DNA of 64,000 bases from Carya illinoinensis. Lineage: Eukaryota > Streptophyta > Magnoliopsida > Fagales > Juglandaceae. Location of the stretch: positions 35,912,001 to 35,976,000 of the forward strand of contig NC_056760.1 of assembly GCF_018687715.1 (NCBI RefSeq). Direction: 5' to 3'. Positions 11,420 through 23,024 of this stretch are shown one piece after another. Below the pieces are notes generated by a model. It did no database searches, was not told the DNA's origin, and worked only from the letters and a program-made list of their open reading frames with translations. The translations under genes and the position numbers were made by a program. Each line of letters begins with the position of its first letter. Positions within the stretch are counted from its first letter, which is position 1.

Positions 11420-13060
11420 AGAAAAAAAAAAATTCAAACTTTTTAGAAGATAAGGATAGATTGAGATGAAACAACCCATATGAAAATTTTTTTAATAACC
11501 AATTTTCAAACTTTTTTTTTTTTAATAGAATGGTGAGAACAAACCAAAAACTATATATGCATAAAACCTTACTATGGATAGATAAGAAAAACCGTCCAAA
11601 CAATTGCCCAAACCAAAACGGAGATGAGTCAGGAAATAACATAAGCACTTGGTGTGCACCCGTGGAGAACAAAAACAGAGAGTCCGTATGCAATGGGGCT
11701 TTGTCCTCAATACATGTATATAGTGGATAGAATCAATACAACCAACCCATTTACGAGTAGTGCAGCTCAACCAAACAACCAAGATTTCAAAAAAAATAAA
11801 ACCCTCCACAAAAACTCTAGATATTAAAAAAAGCGAAACTTGAGAGAAGAAAAGAAGAGAAAAAAAAAAAAAAACAGAGGATTTGAGAATACTTACCTTG
11901 AAAATGGATTGAGGAGGAATGAGAGTGAAATGAGCACCGTGTATGGAGGCTTGTGTGGAGGAAACAAGCTGCTGTGAAAATGGGTAAAGGGGAGGCTATG
12001 AGGGTCGGGCTGAGTGTAGGAGACAAAAGGCAAGAGGTATGCTAAAAGGTTTTAAAAGAAAACACCCCCCCCCCCCCCCCCGGCCCCCCGTGCACGTGCT
12101 GGACTAAAGAGTCCCATTAGGACTTCTACACTTAGACATAAAAGGACCCAATACATGTATTCAACACACTGGGAAACCTTTTTTTTATTTAAATTAAAAA
12201 AGGAACAACAGAAGAAAAAAAAAACCGAAAAAAAACTCTATATTTTTTAGTAAATGTTTTTTATCTATAAAAGAAAAATAAGATAACATGCCTATAAACA
12301 CCTTAGTTTAATCAAGTCAGAATATACAAAAAAAATTCAATAATCCTTAGCACACTCATGTTTGCAACAGTCCCTTTTTGGATGTTCACTCCTCATAGAA
12401 TCGGTAATGTCAAAGTTCATGTGAGTGTGTGAGTGAGTATACTTATACCATAGCATGTTATGAACTTCCTTTTTTTTTTTTTTTGTTTCTTTCTTTTGTT
12501 TTATATTTTTGATACCTTTGTTCAAAGAAAGATATTTGTTTTTTTATAGATGCTCTCAAAAGTTTGTTTCTTGACCTTAAAAGTCAAACTTTATGCTAGG
12601 GCCTAGATACATGAGCATCTCCTCCAAACACTAGTTTGTACACCCCCTTTGTTCATGTTGGTTGCTCATCTTTTTCCATAATGATTAGAGCAACGATTGT
12701 TTCTGTAAAAACTCAAGGTGGTAGATCCATGTAGGGTATTTGTCTTTTTCCGCAATGAATAGACACTGACTTTTTCTATATGAATCACTCTTTGTGTTTG
12801 GCAAGAAGAGAGCTTTTTAAAGATGTACTAGGTTCAACTAGTATTAGTCAATTCAAGGCATGAACTCCCTCTTTGATGAGCATCTAAAAAAAACATATTA
12901 ATTATAGGATGCTTACATATAGGTTCCTCACAGTGCATTATAAATGAACTTTGCCAAAATGACCTATAGGGTTAGTATACTTAAAGAGAACTGCACAAAG
13001 AAGAGCAGTACATAAGATCAGAAAATTTTAAGGCAATTCCATACATGCTCAAACTGTGAT
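11420..13060 (-). other. Non-coding spacer of the Sirevirus-like element
   Basis: Between RNase H and the envelope-like frame lies about 1.6 kb of low-complexity, A-rich sequence with no reading frame I can support. It contains a run of 17 cytosines at 12065-12081 (guanine on the element's sense strand), followed by GG and six more cytosines. Confidence 0.6.
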
Positions 13061-13063
13061 GTA

Positions 13064-14461
13064 TCAAACATGTATCTTAAAGAAAACACACAACCCAATT
13101 TTTTTTAAAAAAAAAAAACTGAAACATTTATGCTTTAAAGGAAGAAAAACTAGAAGAAAATATCCTAAAACTAGTATGATAGAAAACCTCTCACTTGAGA
13201 TCACATATACCAATGGTTTTCGTAAAAACTTAAATCTAAGTCCATCCAAAGGTTTAGTAAACAAGTCAGCCAGTTGATGTTCAGTAGACACATGTTCCAA
13301 GGATATTATTTTAGACTCAACCAAGTCTCTTATAAAATGATGTCTAATATCAATGTGCTTGGTTCGAGAATGCTGGACAGGATTTTTGGAAATACTTATA
13401 GCACTTGAATTATCACAATATATTGTCATAGTATCTTGAGAAAAACCATAATCATCAAACATTTTTTTCATCCATAATAGCTGAGTACAACAACTCCCTG
13501 CAGCTATGTATTCAGCTTCAGCAATAGATAAAGAAATAGAATTTTGCTTTTTACTCATCCAAGCTACGAGATTTCTACCTATATAAAAACACCCACCCGT
13601 AGTACTCTTCCTATCATCAGCATTCCCAACCCAATCAGCATCCGAATAGCCAACAAGTGTAAGATTAGTGTCGTTTGAGTACATATCTCATAATCAACAG
13701 TTGCATTAAGGTATTTTATGATTCTTTTTACTGCAATAAGATGGGATTCTTTAGGATTAGCTTGAAATCTAGCACATACACCAACACTGAAAGCTATATC
13801 AGGTTTACCTGCTGTAATATATAATAGACTTCCTATCATGCTTCTATAAAGAGTGGGATCAATATTTTTACCTGTGGAGTCATTGCTGATTTTCACTGAA
13901 GTGCTCATGGGAGTGTGAGCATTGCTTTTTCCTTCCATTCCAAATTTTTTTCACAAGATCTCTTGCATATTTAGATTGTGAAATAAATATTCCTTCTTTA
14001 CATTGTTTTACTTGAATACCCAAGAAGAAATTTAACTCACAAATCATACTCATCTCAAATTCAGATTTCATTTCATTTGCAAAGTTATAAGCAAGAGATT
14101 CAAGTGTTGCTCCAAAAACAATATCATCAACATATATTTGAGCAATTAAGAGTTGTTTACCTGATCTTCTTATGAATAAAGTCCTATCAGCTTGTCCTCT
14201 AACAAAGTCATGATCAAGTAAGTAGGCAGTTAACCTTTCATACCAAGCTCGAGGTGCTTGTTTCAGTCCATACAGCGCCTTCTTCAACCTGTAGACATAT
14301 TCAGGGTAGAGATGATTAACAAATCCTTTTGGTTGTTCGACATATACCTCTTCTTGTAACACTCCATTTAGGAAGGCACTCTTGACATCCATTTGATATA
14401 ATTTGAAGTCTAGATGATAGGCAAGTCCCAGTAGAATGCGAACAGATTCTGGCCGGGCCAC
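13064..14461 (-). pseudogene. Sirevirus-like element: reverse transcriptase and RNase H region
   Basis: The RT fragment (13880-14461) shows the [10 protein letters not shown] and [11 protein letters not shown] blocks and the catalytic YVDD box. A second frame (13579-13938) carries the RT connection region. A third (13064-13684) carries copia-type RNase H with the DADWVGN, EAEYIA and DNSSAI blocks and the ADLFTKPL end. These lie in three successive frame steps, so at least two frameshifts separate them. Upstream, between about 14461 and 14865, the RT amino end is scattered with stops. No RT activity is expected from this copy. Confidence 0.9.
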
Positions 14462-14864
14462 AGGAGCAAATGTTTCATCAAAATCAATCCCTTCTACTTA
14501 TGTGTAACCTTGTGCAACCAGCCTTGCTTTATTTCTCACAATAGTACCATGCTCATCAGATTTGTTCTTAAAGATCCACTTAGTCCCAATGATGTTATAA
14601 TTTTCTGGTCTAGGAACCAACTCTCATACATCATTTCTAGTGAATTGATGGAGTTCTTCATGCATGGCGTTGACCCAACTTTCATCATTTAGTGCTTCCT
14701 CGACTTTCTTGGGTTCAACCTGTGACAAATAACACACAAAAGAAACTTGATTTAGTACTCTCATCTAGCTCACCGAGAATGTTTTCATTAGGATGATTTT
14801 GAGTGATTCTTGAAGAAGGTTCTTTGATTTGAGGATTTTGTGATGTCTCTTCTATATGATCTTC

Positions 14865-16975
14865 CTAATTTTGCACTTGTGAGTCTTCTCCACTGGTCTG
14901 CCCCAGTTCCTTCATATTTTCAAGCTCCTTCATGGTAGTTTCAACTGAAATGTCATCCACAACTACGTTAATTGATTCCATAACAGATTGTGTACGTAAG
15001 TTGTAAACTCTATAAGCCTTACTATTGGAGGAATAGCCAAGAAACAATCCCTCATCACTTTTGCTTTCAAATTTATGATTGTTTTCTCTGTCTCTCAGAA
15101 TATAACATTTGCTACCAAAAATTCTGAAATATTTTACCGTAGGCCTTTTATTTTTCCACAAACCGTAAGGTGTTTGATTGGTGCCGGGTCTTAGAACCAC
15201 TCGATTTAAGATATGATTTGCTGTATTTACAGCTTCTCCTCAGAAATATAAAGCCATCTTCTTGTTGCTTAACATTGTTCGTGCCATTTCTTGAATTGCT
15301 CTATTTTTCCTATCCACCACTCCATTTTGTTGTGGAGTGATAGGTGCAGAAAATTCTTGATGTATTCCCTGTTCATCACAAAAAGAAGTAAAATTAGTAT
15401 TCTCAAATTCTCGACCATGATCACTGCGTATTCTAGAGATAGAAACTTCCTTCTCTATTTGTAGTTTCTTGAATAGCTTTTTGGCAAGATCAAAAGCTTC
15501 AGATTTTTCTCTTAAGAGCATTATCCATGTGAACCTTGAAAAGTCATCTACAATCACCATGATATACTTCTTTCCTCCAAGACTCTTAGTTTGTGTTGGA
15601 CCCATCAAATCCATATGCAATAGCTCAAGAGGCTGAGAGGTAAGAATATGAGAAATCTTCTTGTGTTGAGCTCTAGTTTGCTTTCCTTCTTGCCATGCTC
15701 CACACACTATTTTCTTCACCTTTATTACCTTGGGCAGTCCATCAATAATTTTTCTTTTTGAGATTTTTGATAAATTTTTAAAATTAATATGCCCAAGGCG
15801 TTGATGCCATAATTCAGCTTCATCAAGTGTGACTCTATGACATTTCTTCAATGATTTTGGAGAAATTCCATAACAATTGTCTGAGGTTCTAATACCTTTT
15901 AAGACCCATTCTCCACCTTTATCATATAGGTTGCATGCATCTTTTGAAAACTGCACAGAAAAATTATTGTCACAAAACTGACTAATGCTGAGTAAATTAG
16001 CTTTCAAATCATTAACAAATAAAACATCATGCAACACAGGTAGTCCTAGTATTTCAATACTCAATTTCCCTTCTATGACAGCCTTGCTTCCATCTCCAAA
16101 GGTCACAGTGCCTCCATGAGATGTTTCAATTTTCTTGAATAAGTTTTTGTCTCCAGACATGTGCCTCGAACAGCCGCTGTCTAGGTACCATAGACAATCT
16201 TCCTTTGATCTAAGTGCTGTGTGAGCAACAAGACATACTGCATCTTTCTTTCTCACCCATTTTGTCTTGAGTGTTGACTTGTGTTTTTCTTTGCTTTGAA
16301 GGAAAATATCTGCTAGTTCCCCAAGCTTAAGTTTTATTAAATTGATTTGTTGACTCATGTCATCAACTTGAGTCTGTAGGCTCTTCCCTTTTCTTTTTCC
16401 TTCAAATTTCTGCACTTGATTCTTGTTAAAACAATGTGGTCTTATATGACCTACTACTCCACACTTATGACATGTAGGGACAAATTTATCATGCAGATTT
16501 TTTGAATAAACTGGCTTAAGTTCAACATGATTTTGAAAACTCTTACATTGACTTCCTTTAACAAAAATAATACCTTTGGAGGTTGTAGCAGCGGATGATA
16601 AGACCAATTTTTCTTTCCCTTTAGAAGTCGTGTACCCTAGACCAGTTCTGTCACTACTTATTTTTTGAAAACTCAACATTTCTTCTAATTTTTGTGTTGC
16701 TGTTTTTTCTTCAACCTTTTCCAATTCCTTTTCTAGTGCAATATTTTGACTTTTTAATCTGGCTATTTCACTCTCAGAAACTTTTAAGGCTTCAGATATG
16801 TTGTTTTTCTCACTCTTCATATCAGTGAACTTCTTATACAACTTCTTGTTGAGTTTCTTTAAGTTGATCACTTCTTCACACACATCATTGTAAGCCTCCT
16901 GTAAACTCAGTTCTTGATTAGCATCAACAATTGATACATTTGAATCACTGCAATCACAACTACTTTCAGATTTTG
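14865..16975 (-). pseudogene. Sirevirus-like element: gag carboxyl end, protease and integrase region
   Basis: The open part 15240-16883 shows, in order, a coiled-coil-like stretch (residues 1-60), an intact CHKC...H...C zinc knuckle (residues 138-151), the protease DSG at residue 235, a pre-integrase HHCC region, and the integrase core with D425 and D488. Two key residues are changed: the second cysteine of the pre-integrase CxxC is W397, and the catalytic glutamate is D524 (codon at 15312-15314). A TGA at 15240-15242 replaces the tryptophan of the following FWGEA-type motif, and the integrase carboxyl region continues in frame at 14865-15200. Confidence 0.9.
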
Positions 16976-17992
16976 TTAGTTAATTTCAGGAAAATCATTC
17001 ACAATAGTAGAGAAAGCCATAAAAGATTTTTCATCATCAGAAGAAGAGTTTGAACTTTCAGAATCTGAAATATCACTAAGTGTGACATTCAACACTTTCC
17101 CTTTGTTTTTCTTGAAGTTTGGACATTCAACTCTTATATGACCATACCCAGAACATTCATGATACTGAACTTTTTCCTTTTTCTCAGTTTTTTCTTTTTT
17201 CCAATTTTCAGATTCATTTTTTTTAGCAAAAACATTTTTTCCTCGTTTTTGTTTACCATTCTCTTTATTAAACATGAACTTTCTGAATTTTCTAGCAAGT
17301 AAAGCAATCTCTTCATCATTCAAACTTTCTTCATCAGAAATATTTTTATAATTTTCTTCTATAGTCTTTAAAGCAATGGACTTACCTTTTCTTGTTTGAG
17401 GAAGTGAAGATTCATATGTTTGCAAAGAACCTATCAGTTCTTCTACCTTAATTGCATCCAGATCTTTACTTTCTTCAATTGCAGTAACTTTGGGTCGAAA
17501 TCTTTCAGGTAAAGATCTTAGAATCTTCCTTACAACTCTTGAATCTTCCACCTTTTCTCCAAGATTAAACCTGGAATTCACAATATCATTCAGTTTAGAA
17601 TAAAAGTCATCAAAACTTTCTTCTTCCAGCATTTTAATCTCTTCAAATTTAGAAGTTAACAATTGTAATTTTGAGTTCTTCACAATTTTTGTTCCTTCAT
17701 GTGTAACCTCCAGGATATCCCATGCCTCTTTAACAATCTCACACATGGAGATTCTCTTAAATTCTTCTGGAGATACAGCCATGAATATAGCATTCAGCCC
17801 CTTGCTATTCCAATTACAGTTAGTGATTTCTTCTTTCGTCCAATCATCAATATTTCTTTCTGGTCTGATCCATCCTCGTACAATCGAGTTCCACACTCGC
17901 TCATCCAATGATTTGAGAAAGGCTCGCATGCGTACTTTCCAATATGCATAATTTTCACCATTGAAGTGCGGTGGGGCAGTCAATGATGACAT
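16976..17992 (-). pseudogene. Sirevirus-like element: gag amino region
   Basis: Starting from an ATG at 17992 just inside the primer site, the frame codes for a UBN2-type copia gag: FNGENYAYWKVRMRAFLKSL near the start, the core to about residue 200, then a basic stretch and a zinc knuckle. The first knuckle cysteine appears replaced by tyrosine (QYHECSGYGHIRVEC). The frame ends at 16976, after which coding sense resumes in a different frame, so gag is split by a frameshift. Confidence 0.85.
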
Positions 17993-18030
17993 ATTGTAGG
18001 GGCACGGATCACACTCGAAAGAGTGAACCA

Positions 18031-18043
18031 CGCTCTGATGCCA
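18031..18043 (-). other. Primer binding site (tRNA-Met type) of Sirevirus-like element
   Basis: Two bases inside the 5' LTR the minus strand reads TGGCATCAGAGCG, one change from the TGGTATCAGAGC site complementary to initiator tRNA-Met that copia elements use. Confidence 0.85.
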
Positions 18044-18045
18044 AT

Positions 18046-18935
18046 TGAAATTCCCAACGTACCCCTGTAAAACCACGAAATTGTCTACCAATTTCTTTGA
18101 AAAAATAAGTTAGATCTCAATTATCAAGATTATGAAATGAATCAAATACTTTAAAATAAATGATCAAACTTGCAAGACACAACGATTGGTTACGAAGGGA
18201 AATCCTTTAAAGAACTCTTTAAAGGTAAAACCCTACGGGGCAGCCAAATTCAGGAAAGTCAATCTTATTATTTGAAGAACAATTACAAGCAATAATCAAT
18301 TACAAAACCTTTGCAATTCGACTCTCTTACTTGCCTAGACAAACGACCCGTTTGTCTTCTACCACAGTAGCAGCCAGAACCTCTGGCGATCTTCAAATGT
18401 TGACTTCCCTTCTGGAACTCCAGAGGCTGAAATCCAATCGATGTTGCTTCACTCTCAAAGCATGATCACACATAAGAAGATATGAAAAATCCCATAAAAA
18501 TTCTCAAGTGAATTTTCTCTCATAAACGCTCAGAATCTCCTCTCTAAAATTCGTGGCTTAAAGTCCTTGAGAAGATACAAAACCGAATCCCTTTAAATAG
18601 AAAGTATGGAAAGAGTTCTAGTCCCAGTAGGACTCTGCTGACGGTTAGCAACAGACGCGAAAATGCGTCCCGACGGACTGCTAACATTTCGTGGTAACTT
18701 CTTCTGTTATAGACTAAACTCTGTTCAGATTTTTTCTGGATAAATGCAAAACTATCAGAACTCGATTTTGACTTCAGGGACTTATCTAAACAACTCCTAA
18801 AACTTCTAGATAGACTCAGCATTGTTTAGATACAAATCAATAATTATTTTTACATTCATCCAACACTAATACATAATATGATAAGATAAGCCTTATCATT
18901 TACTCATTTAATTCTAGCCAATTTTTGCCTTTACA
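18046..18935 (-). repeat. 5' LTR of Sirevirus-like copia element
   Basis: This 890-base LTR is the transcriptional start LTR in element orientation. A TATA-like CTATTTAAAGG lies on the minus strand at about 18590-18600. The host reading frame coming from 19043 runs into it, adding CKGKNWLELNE before a stop at 18900. Confidence 0.95.
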
Positions 18936-19043
18936 CAACTCATTTAATTCATTCATGTCCAGTCCATCATCTTCGTCTTCTGTAGCATTATCACTGGCTT
19001 TCGTGGAGCTGCTTGTTCCCTCTCCAGCAAGATGATCATTAAC
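18936..19043 (-). pseudogene. CCCH pseudogene, proximal piece of last coding exon (exon 8)
   Basis: After a CATCAG acceptor the minus strand codes VNDHLAGEG, a serine-rich run, an acidic TEDEDDGLD stretch and MNELNEL, the carboxyl region of the family. It is cut at 18936 by the copia LTR. The exon resumes at 8986. Confidence 0.9.
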
Positions 19044-19734
19044 CTGATGTTGAATGCAATTAAAACATGGGCATGAGATTGCAAAGATCATGTACGCGTA
19101 GTCCACTTAATTTATATATATACCAGTCCCATATTTTACATCCCAAACAAAGCAAAATTACTGGGAAAATATCAATCAATGCCCCAATTCACTGGCTGAA
19201 ACAAGATCAAATCATATACTTTATACTTCGGCAGGAACGTGAACAAAACAATTGGGCAACTAGTTTTTCCCAAGGCCAAAAAGGGAAACAGTCATCCCAC
19301 CTGAACTACATCAGATGATGCACTTTAGAAGATTGTGACCTCAATAAATACCAACGTTTATCGTTGCTTGATTTAAATTTAGGGAAAAGGCCATGGAGAA
19401 ATAATACATTATTTAATGAAGATATTTTGAACAGTCAACCATTATTTCAAGTGCCAAGATCATTTTAAAGAATCATTAACAGCATTTCCAAAACCAAAAT
19501 GTGACATGGAAGTTGATGCAATGAGGACATTCTTCTGATATCAGTACATATTAGTCACTATATTCCAAACTTATATTTGGGCCCATTTGCATGTATCGGC
19601 AGTTCTTTGCAGAGTGACAATAAGCAAAAACTAATATGCATAGCATCAAAGGATAACATTTTATCCATCAGGGTAGCTAGTGAAGGATGGAATCTAGGGG
19701 AAGACGAAGGGCAACAATTCATTGAAAGATTCAC
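19044..19734 (-). other. Intron 7 of CCCH pseudogene
   Basis: The stretch runs from a GTGAAT donor after 19735 to the CATCAG acceptor before 19043. I see no transposon or other gene in it. Confidence 0.75.
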
Positions 19735-19821
19735 CTTTTGCTTAGAAACAACAGATTCTGGCCCTCTTTGGTACTCCTCATACGCCTCAGCATCATCCAC
19801 AAACAAGCTAGAATCCAACAG
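19735..19821 (-). pseudogene. CCCH pseudogene, exon 7, distal piece
   Basis: The piece codes DSSLFVDDAEAYEEYQR and then VVSKQK up to a GTGAAT donor, matching the SLFVDDAEAYE block of the family. Its start is separated from the ELFLS part of the same exon by the 2547-base LTR. Bases 19817-19821 (AACAG) are one copy of the target-site duplication. Confidence 0.9.
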
Positions 19822-22368
19822 TGTTGGGGACCTTGGTTTAGTCCCCAAACATTAAGGTCCATAGGCTCACCTTGTTGTGATGATGACCGATTGTGCCTAT
19901 CCAACTTGCTTGGCCTTGGGCTTACGTGGCAATGGAGTGTCCCTAGGTTGATGAAGGTTTAGTATTTGAGTGATGGAAGTGATGGTGATGATGATGTAGT
20001 AGGGTAATTTAAGTGATGATTTGGTGTGTTTGATACAATGTAGAACGGCTTGAAGGTTGCCCTTGATGTTGGCAACACTTGGATGATGCTTAGGGTTGGT
20101 ATGGTGAACTAGGGTTTTGGGTGGTGGCTATAGGGGATTACGAAATTGGGAAGTGATGTATTAGGGTTGGAGTCTAGGATGGGTTGCTAGGATTTGGAAG
20201 GTGTTTGGAAGAGTCTAGGGTTGCTCCTTGACTTTAGGGATTGGCTAAGATAAGACGAGGAAGGTAGGATTTGGATATGGTAAGAGGATGAAGTTGGATG
20301 GTGTTTGAATGAGTCTAATGTTGTTCCTAGAGTGTAGGGATTTGGAGATGGAAGATAGGGTTTGTATGATGGGTAAGGTGGCTAGGGTTTGATCCTAAAT
20401 GATAAGATCGATGAAAGTTGTTTAGGACTTGGGGTTTGACTAAGGCAATGGATGCATTTCGAATTTGGATGAATTGAAAGATAGAAGATGAGTTCCTAAA
20501 AGGTAGGAGATGATTTAGGGATTAGGTTATTTCAGCTAAGGCAAGAATGGAGGGAGTGGTTTAAACTTTAAGTGATTCTAGGGTAGTTCATAGAATGAAG
20601 GGATTTGATATGGCAAGTAAGACTAGGATTCCTAAAATGACGGAATGTGGATATGGAAGGAAGGATTTAGGATTTCCTAAAATGTAGGAATTGATTATGG
20701 AGAATGGATAGGGTTTCCAAAAGTGTAGGAATTGATTATGAAGGCTTAGGAATTTTGACTAGGGCTTAATGGAGGAAGGAGGCTAGGTCTAATGATTCCT
20801 AAGGCAAGATATGTATATGGAATGATGGAGGCAATGGCTTAATTGGTGGAATTGATAAGACAATGATGAATTTCAGCCAAGGCAATTGGTGAAGTGGAAG
20901 AAGGCTTGATTATGGTAATCACAAATATGGAGAAGTGTTGGTGACTATGTGGTAGGCGTGTGAGATGTTTGGGAGATGGGAATATGTGAGAAAATATATG
21001 AACACAATGAAGAGTTGATGAACACGCAAGAAAGTATATGAACACAAAGGATAACAACTCAACAAGGGAAGACGAAGACTTTCTTTTTGGTATTTGTAGA
21101 TATTTTGAGAAATCAAGAATAAGAATAATAAGGTTTAGGATATGTTTGATATGCAAGGAAACGTAAGAACAAATAGGAAAATACATGAATAAAGGTATAT
21201 GGAAGAACAAAGATAGATAAAGAGATTCAACACCTATTCATGAATTGTAATGTGTGAATCCTCTCATTGGGATTCACGAATTGCACTCAAAAGAGCCCAA
21301 GTACAAAAGCACCGAAAGTGTTCATAAGAACACTCCAAACCGTTCAACAAAGGAAAATGTCAAATGATCAAAAAGCCAAAAGATGAAAATGAAATGACTA
21401 AGGGTCCTATTTATAGAGCTTACAAATTGAAAACCCCCAAAAGGTCCCTAGCAAAATAAATTAAATAAATAAAGTAAATAATATAAGGGATAAATGGCCC
21501 TATGGCCCTGGCACGCAAGGCCCATGGTGGGCTAGGATGGTTAATCCTGGTCTGGTCCAATGGCTGGCTGCATGGCTTGGCATGGTGCTGTGCGTGGCCT
21601 ACTGATGGTGGTCATGCATGGTGCCATGCCTAGGCCTGATGGTGGACACAGGATGGTGCCATGTTGCTGCTGTGGTACCCAGTTAAGTGGCTTGGGCAGT
21701 GGTCCTGCATAGCCCAGGCTGGTGGCCTGGGGGATGGGCATGCATGGCCCAAACTGACGGTCTGCACTGGGGCTGCAAGGCATGAACTGGAGCCGTGTGC
21801 TAGATGGCATGCCTGGTGGACATGCCACTGGCTTACCTGCAAGGAAGGGGCTAACATAGGCGTGCCATGGCAAGGGCCATGGCATGCTAGCTGGGATGTC
21901 CTGGGCATGGCATGCCTACGACATGTTTGTGCTGCTGACATGAGTGTGCCATGGCATGCTAGCAATGTTGTCAAGTGTGTGTCATGGCAGGGGCCATGGC
22001 ATGTCCATGGAGCTGTCAGGGGCATATTGATGGTGCTGGACATGCTGGTGGTGCATGGGGTTGCTAGGGCATGTCGAGGCATGACCTGTGGGGCTGTCAT
22101 GGTATGTCAACAGCAGTCTCAATGGGTCGTAAGGGCTTGCCAACAGTAGTATCAATGCGCTGTCAGGGCTGAGCCATGGCCTAGTCAAATGGAAAGATGT
22201 GAGCCATCTTCCAATTGACCCATGCCACTCCTACAATCTTTCTAGGGTCTGCACTAGACTTCTAGAGAAGTCTTCCAAGGCTAGGCTCAACCCTATACGT
22301 GGCCAAATCGCAGATGTCCATGCATGTCTAGGACCTTATCCTAAGGTGATTTTTATTGGGTCTCGACA
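19822..22368 (-). mobile_element. Solo LTR (2547 bp) inside exon 7 of CCCH pseudogene
   Basis: The insertion has TG...CA ends (TGTTGGGGAC at 19822, TCTCGACA ending at 22368). It is flanked by AACAG (19817-19821) and GACAG (22369-22373), a 5-base duplication with one mismatch. It contains no gag or pol. A CTCTATAAATAGG TATA box on the minus strand (21407-21418) suggests minus orientation with U3 on the right. 19960-20850 has degenerate short repeats such as GTAGGAATTGATTATG. 21480-22190 is GC-rich and crowded with GGCATG and CCATGG motifs, whose long open frames on both strands are composition artefacts. A solo LTR from unequal recombination is the simplest reading; a non-autonomous element is the alternative. 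Confidence 0.8.
21407..21418 (-). promoter_or_regulatory. TATA box within solo LTR
   Basis: TCTATAAATAGG on the minus strand in a GC-moderate context, placed as expected for an LTR promoter about 950 bases from the LTR's 5' end in the minus orientation. Confidence 0.55.
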
Positions 22369-22389
22369 GACAGGAACAGCTCACGGTCA
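22369..22389 (-). pseudogene. CCCH pseudogene, exon 7, proximal piece
   Basis: After a CATTTCAG acceptor the minus strand codes (S)DRELFLS, the start of the RELFLSD block, before the LTR insertion at 22368. The family's MSGREL appears here as MS-DREL across the splice. Confidence 0.85.
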
Positions 22390-22517
22390 CTGAAATGTAG
22401 GCAAGAAAGTAGATGTTCAGAAAATAACATCAAACATACTGGACACTTGCCTTTTTTCCAAGCAGTATCTATTCTCCTTTAAAAAGGGGAGGTACATGAG
22501 AGAGGGAGTGGATATAC

Positions 22518-22647
22518 CTCATAAGGTCATTCTTTGCTCTCTCTACCTCTTATGCAGCCAAGCTTGAATTCGTTCAGCCAGTTTTTTCTTCTTCCATTGC
22601 ATAAACAACTCTTGTGTCATAGGAGTTGTGGTAGTTAATTTTTCATG
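22518..22647 (-). pseudogene. CCCH pseudogene, exon 6
   Basis: The minus strand codes LTTTTPMTQELFMQWKKKK followed by a charged stretch, the TPELFxxWKKKK block of the family. A TAG follows HKR, and the exon end (KNDLM before the GTATAT donor) is in another frame, so the exon holds a stop and a net indel. Its beginning also does not fit the phase of exon 5. Confidence 0.85.
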
Positions 22648-22836
22648 CTAGAGTGAAAACCAAATATTTAATTAATTAGGTGACATAATAAAAAATGACT
22701 TACATGATAATACCATAAAGACAACAGATGATCTGTAATGTAATCAATCTTTTCCCCCTTTTTAGTAATTTAATAAGACTAGAAATCCCACCACTGTGGG
22801 GATTACAAGGTTTGGTCCTGAAAGTTATATAATCAC

Positions 22837-23024
22837 CTGAGTTTGATCTCCTCTTCAATCGTTATCTTCTCAGTCTCTTCCTCTAACTGCGCTTTCATTT
22901 GAGATTTCAAAACATATCCTAGAGGAAGAGCATGCCTGTAATGGCAGTCTTTACCCTCGTTTGGGTAGAACCAAAACCAACCATATTGTTTCTTCTCCAC
23001 TGCTTCCAAAAAGTATTTACAAAC
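22837..23024 (-). pseudogene. CCCH pseudogene, exon 5 (second zinc finger)
   Basis: Between a CTACAG acceptor and a CAG/GTGATT donor the frame is fully open: VCKYFLEAVEKKQYGWFW, then KDCHYRHALPLGYVLKSQMK and an acidic tail. This is the second CCCH finger. The cysteine normally following WFWV is tyrosine here (FWFYPNEG), so the finger cannot bind zinc normally. Confidence 0.9.

Larger units (their letters stand above)
8987..18935 (-). mobile_element. Ty1/copia LTR retrotransposon, Sirevirus-like, 9949 bp
   Basis: Two 890-base LTRs (8987-9876 and 18046-18935) with TG...CA ends flank gag, pol and an extra envelope-like frame, all on the minus strand. The target-site duplication is TAACT (8982-8986) against CAACT (18936-18940), one mismatch. 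By eye the LTRs differ at about 30 substitutions and no indels, roughly 96-97% identity, so the insertion is moderately old. Order protease, integrase, RT, RNase H defines copia. The large size, coiled-coil gag extension, extra frame downstream of RNase H and repeated polypurine motifs point to the Sirevirus lineage (inference from lineage hallmarks). Gag/pol are broken by frameshifts and stops, so the copy is not autonomous. It lies within the last coding exon of the CCCH pseudogene, in the same orientation. Confidence 0.95.

Noticed and set aside
18031..18043. tRNA-like sequence
   Set aside because: It is a primer binding site complementary to a tRNA end. No cloverleaf or tRNA gene is present here or at 46301, 52167 or 61574.
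21541..22188. Overlapping open frames of up to 162 codons on both strands
   Set aside because: They lie in the GC-rich, CATGG/GGCATG-crowded part of a solo LTR. Open frames on both strands with repetitive His/Pro/Cys/Trp composition are a composition effect, with no domain.
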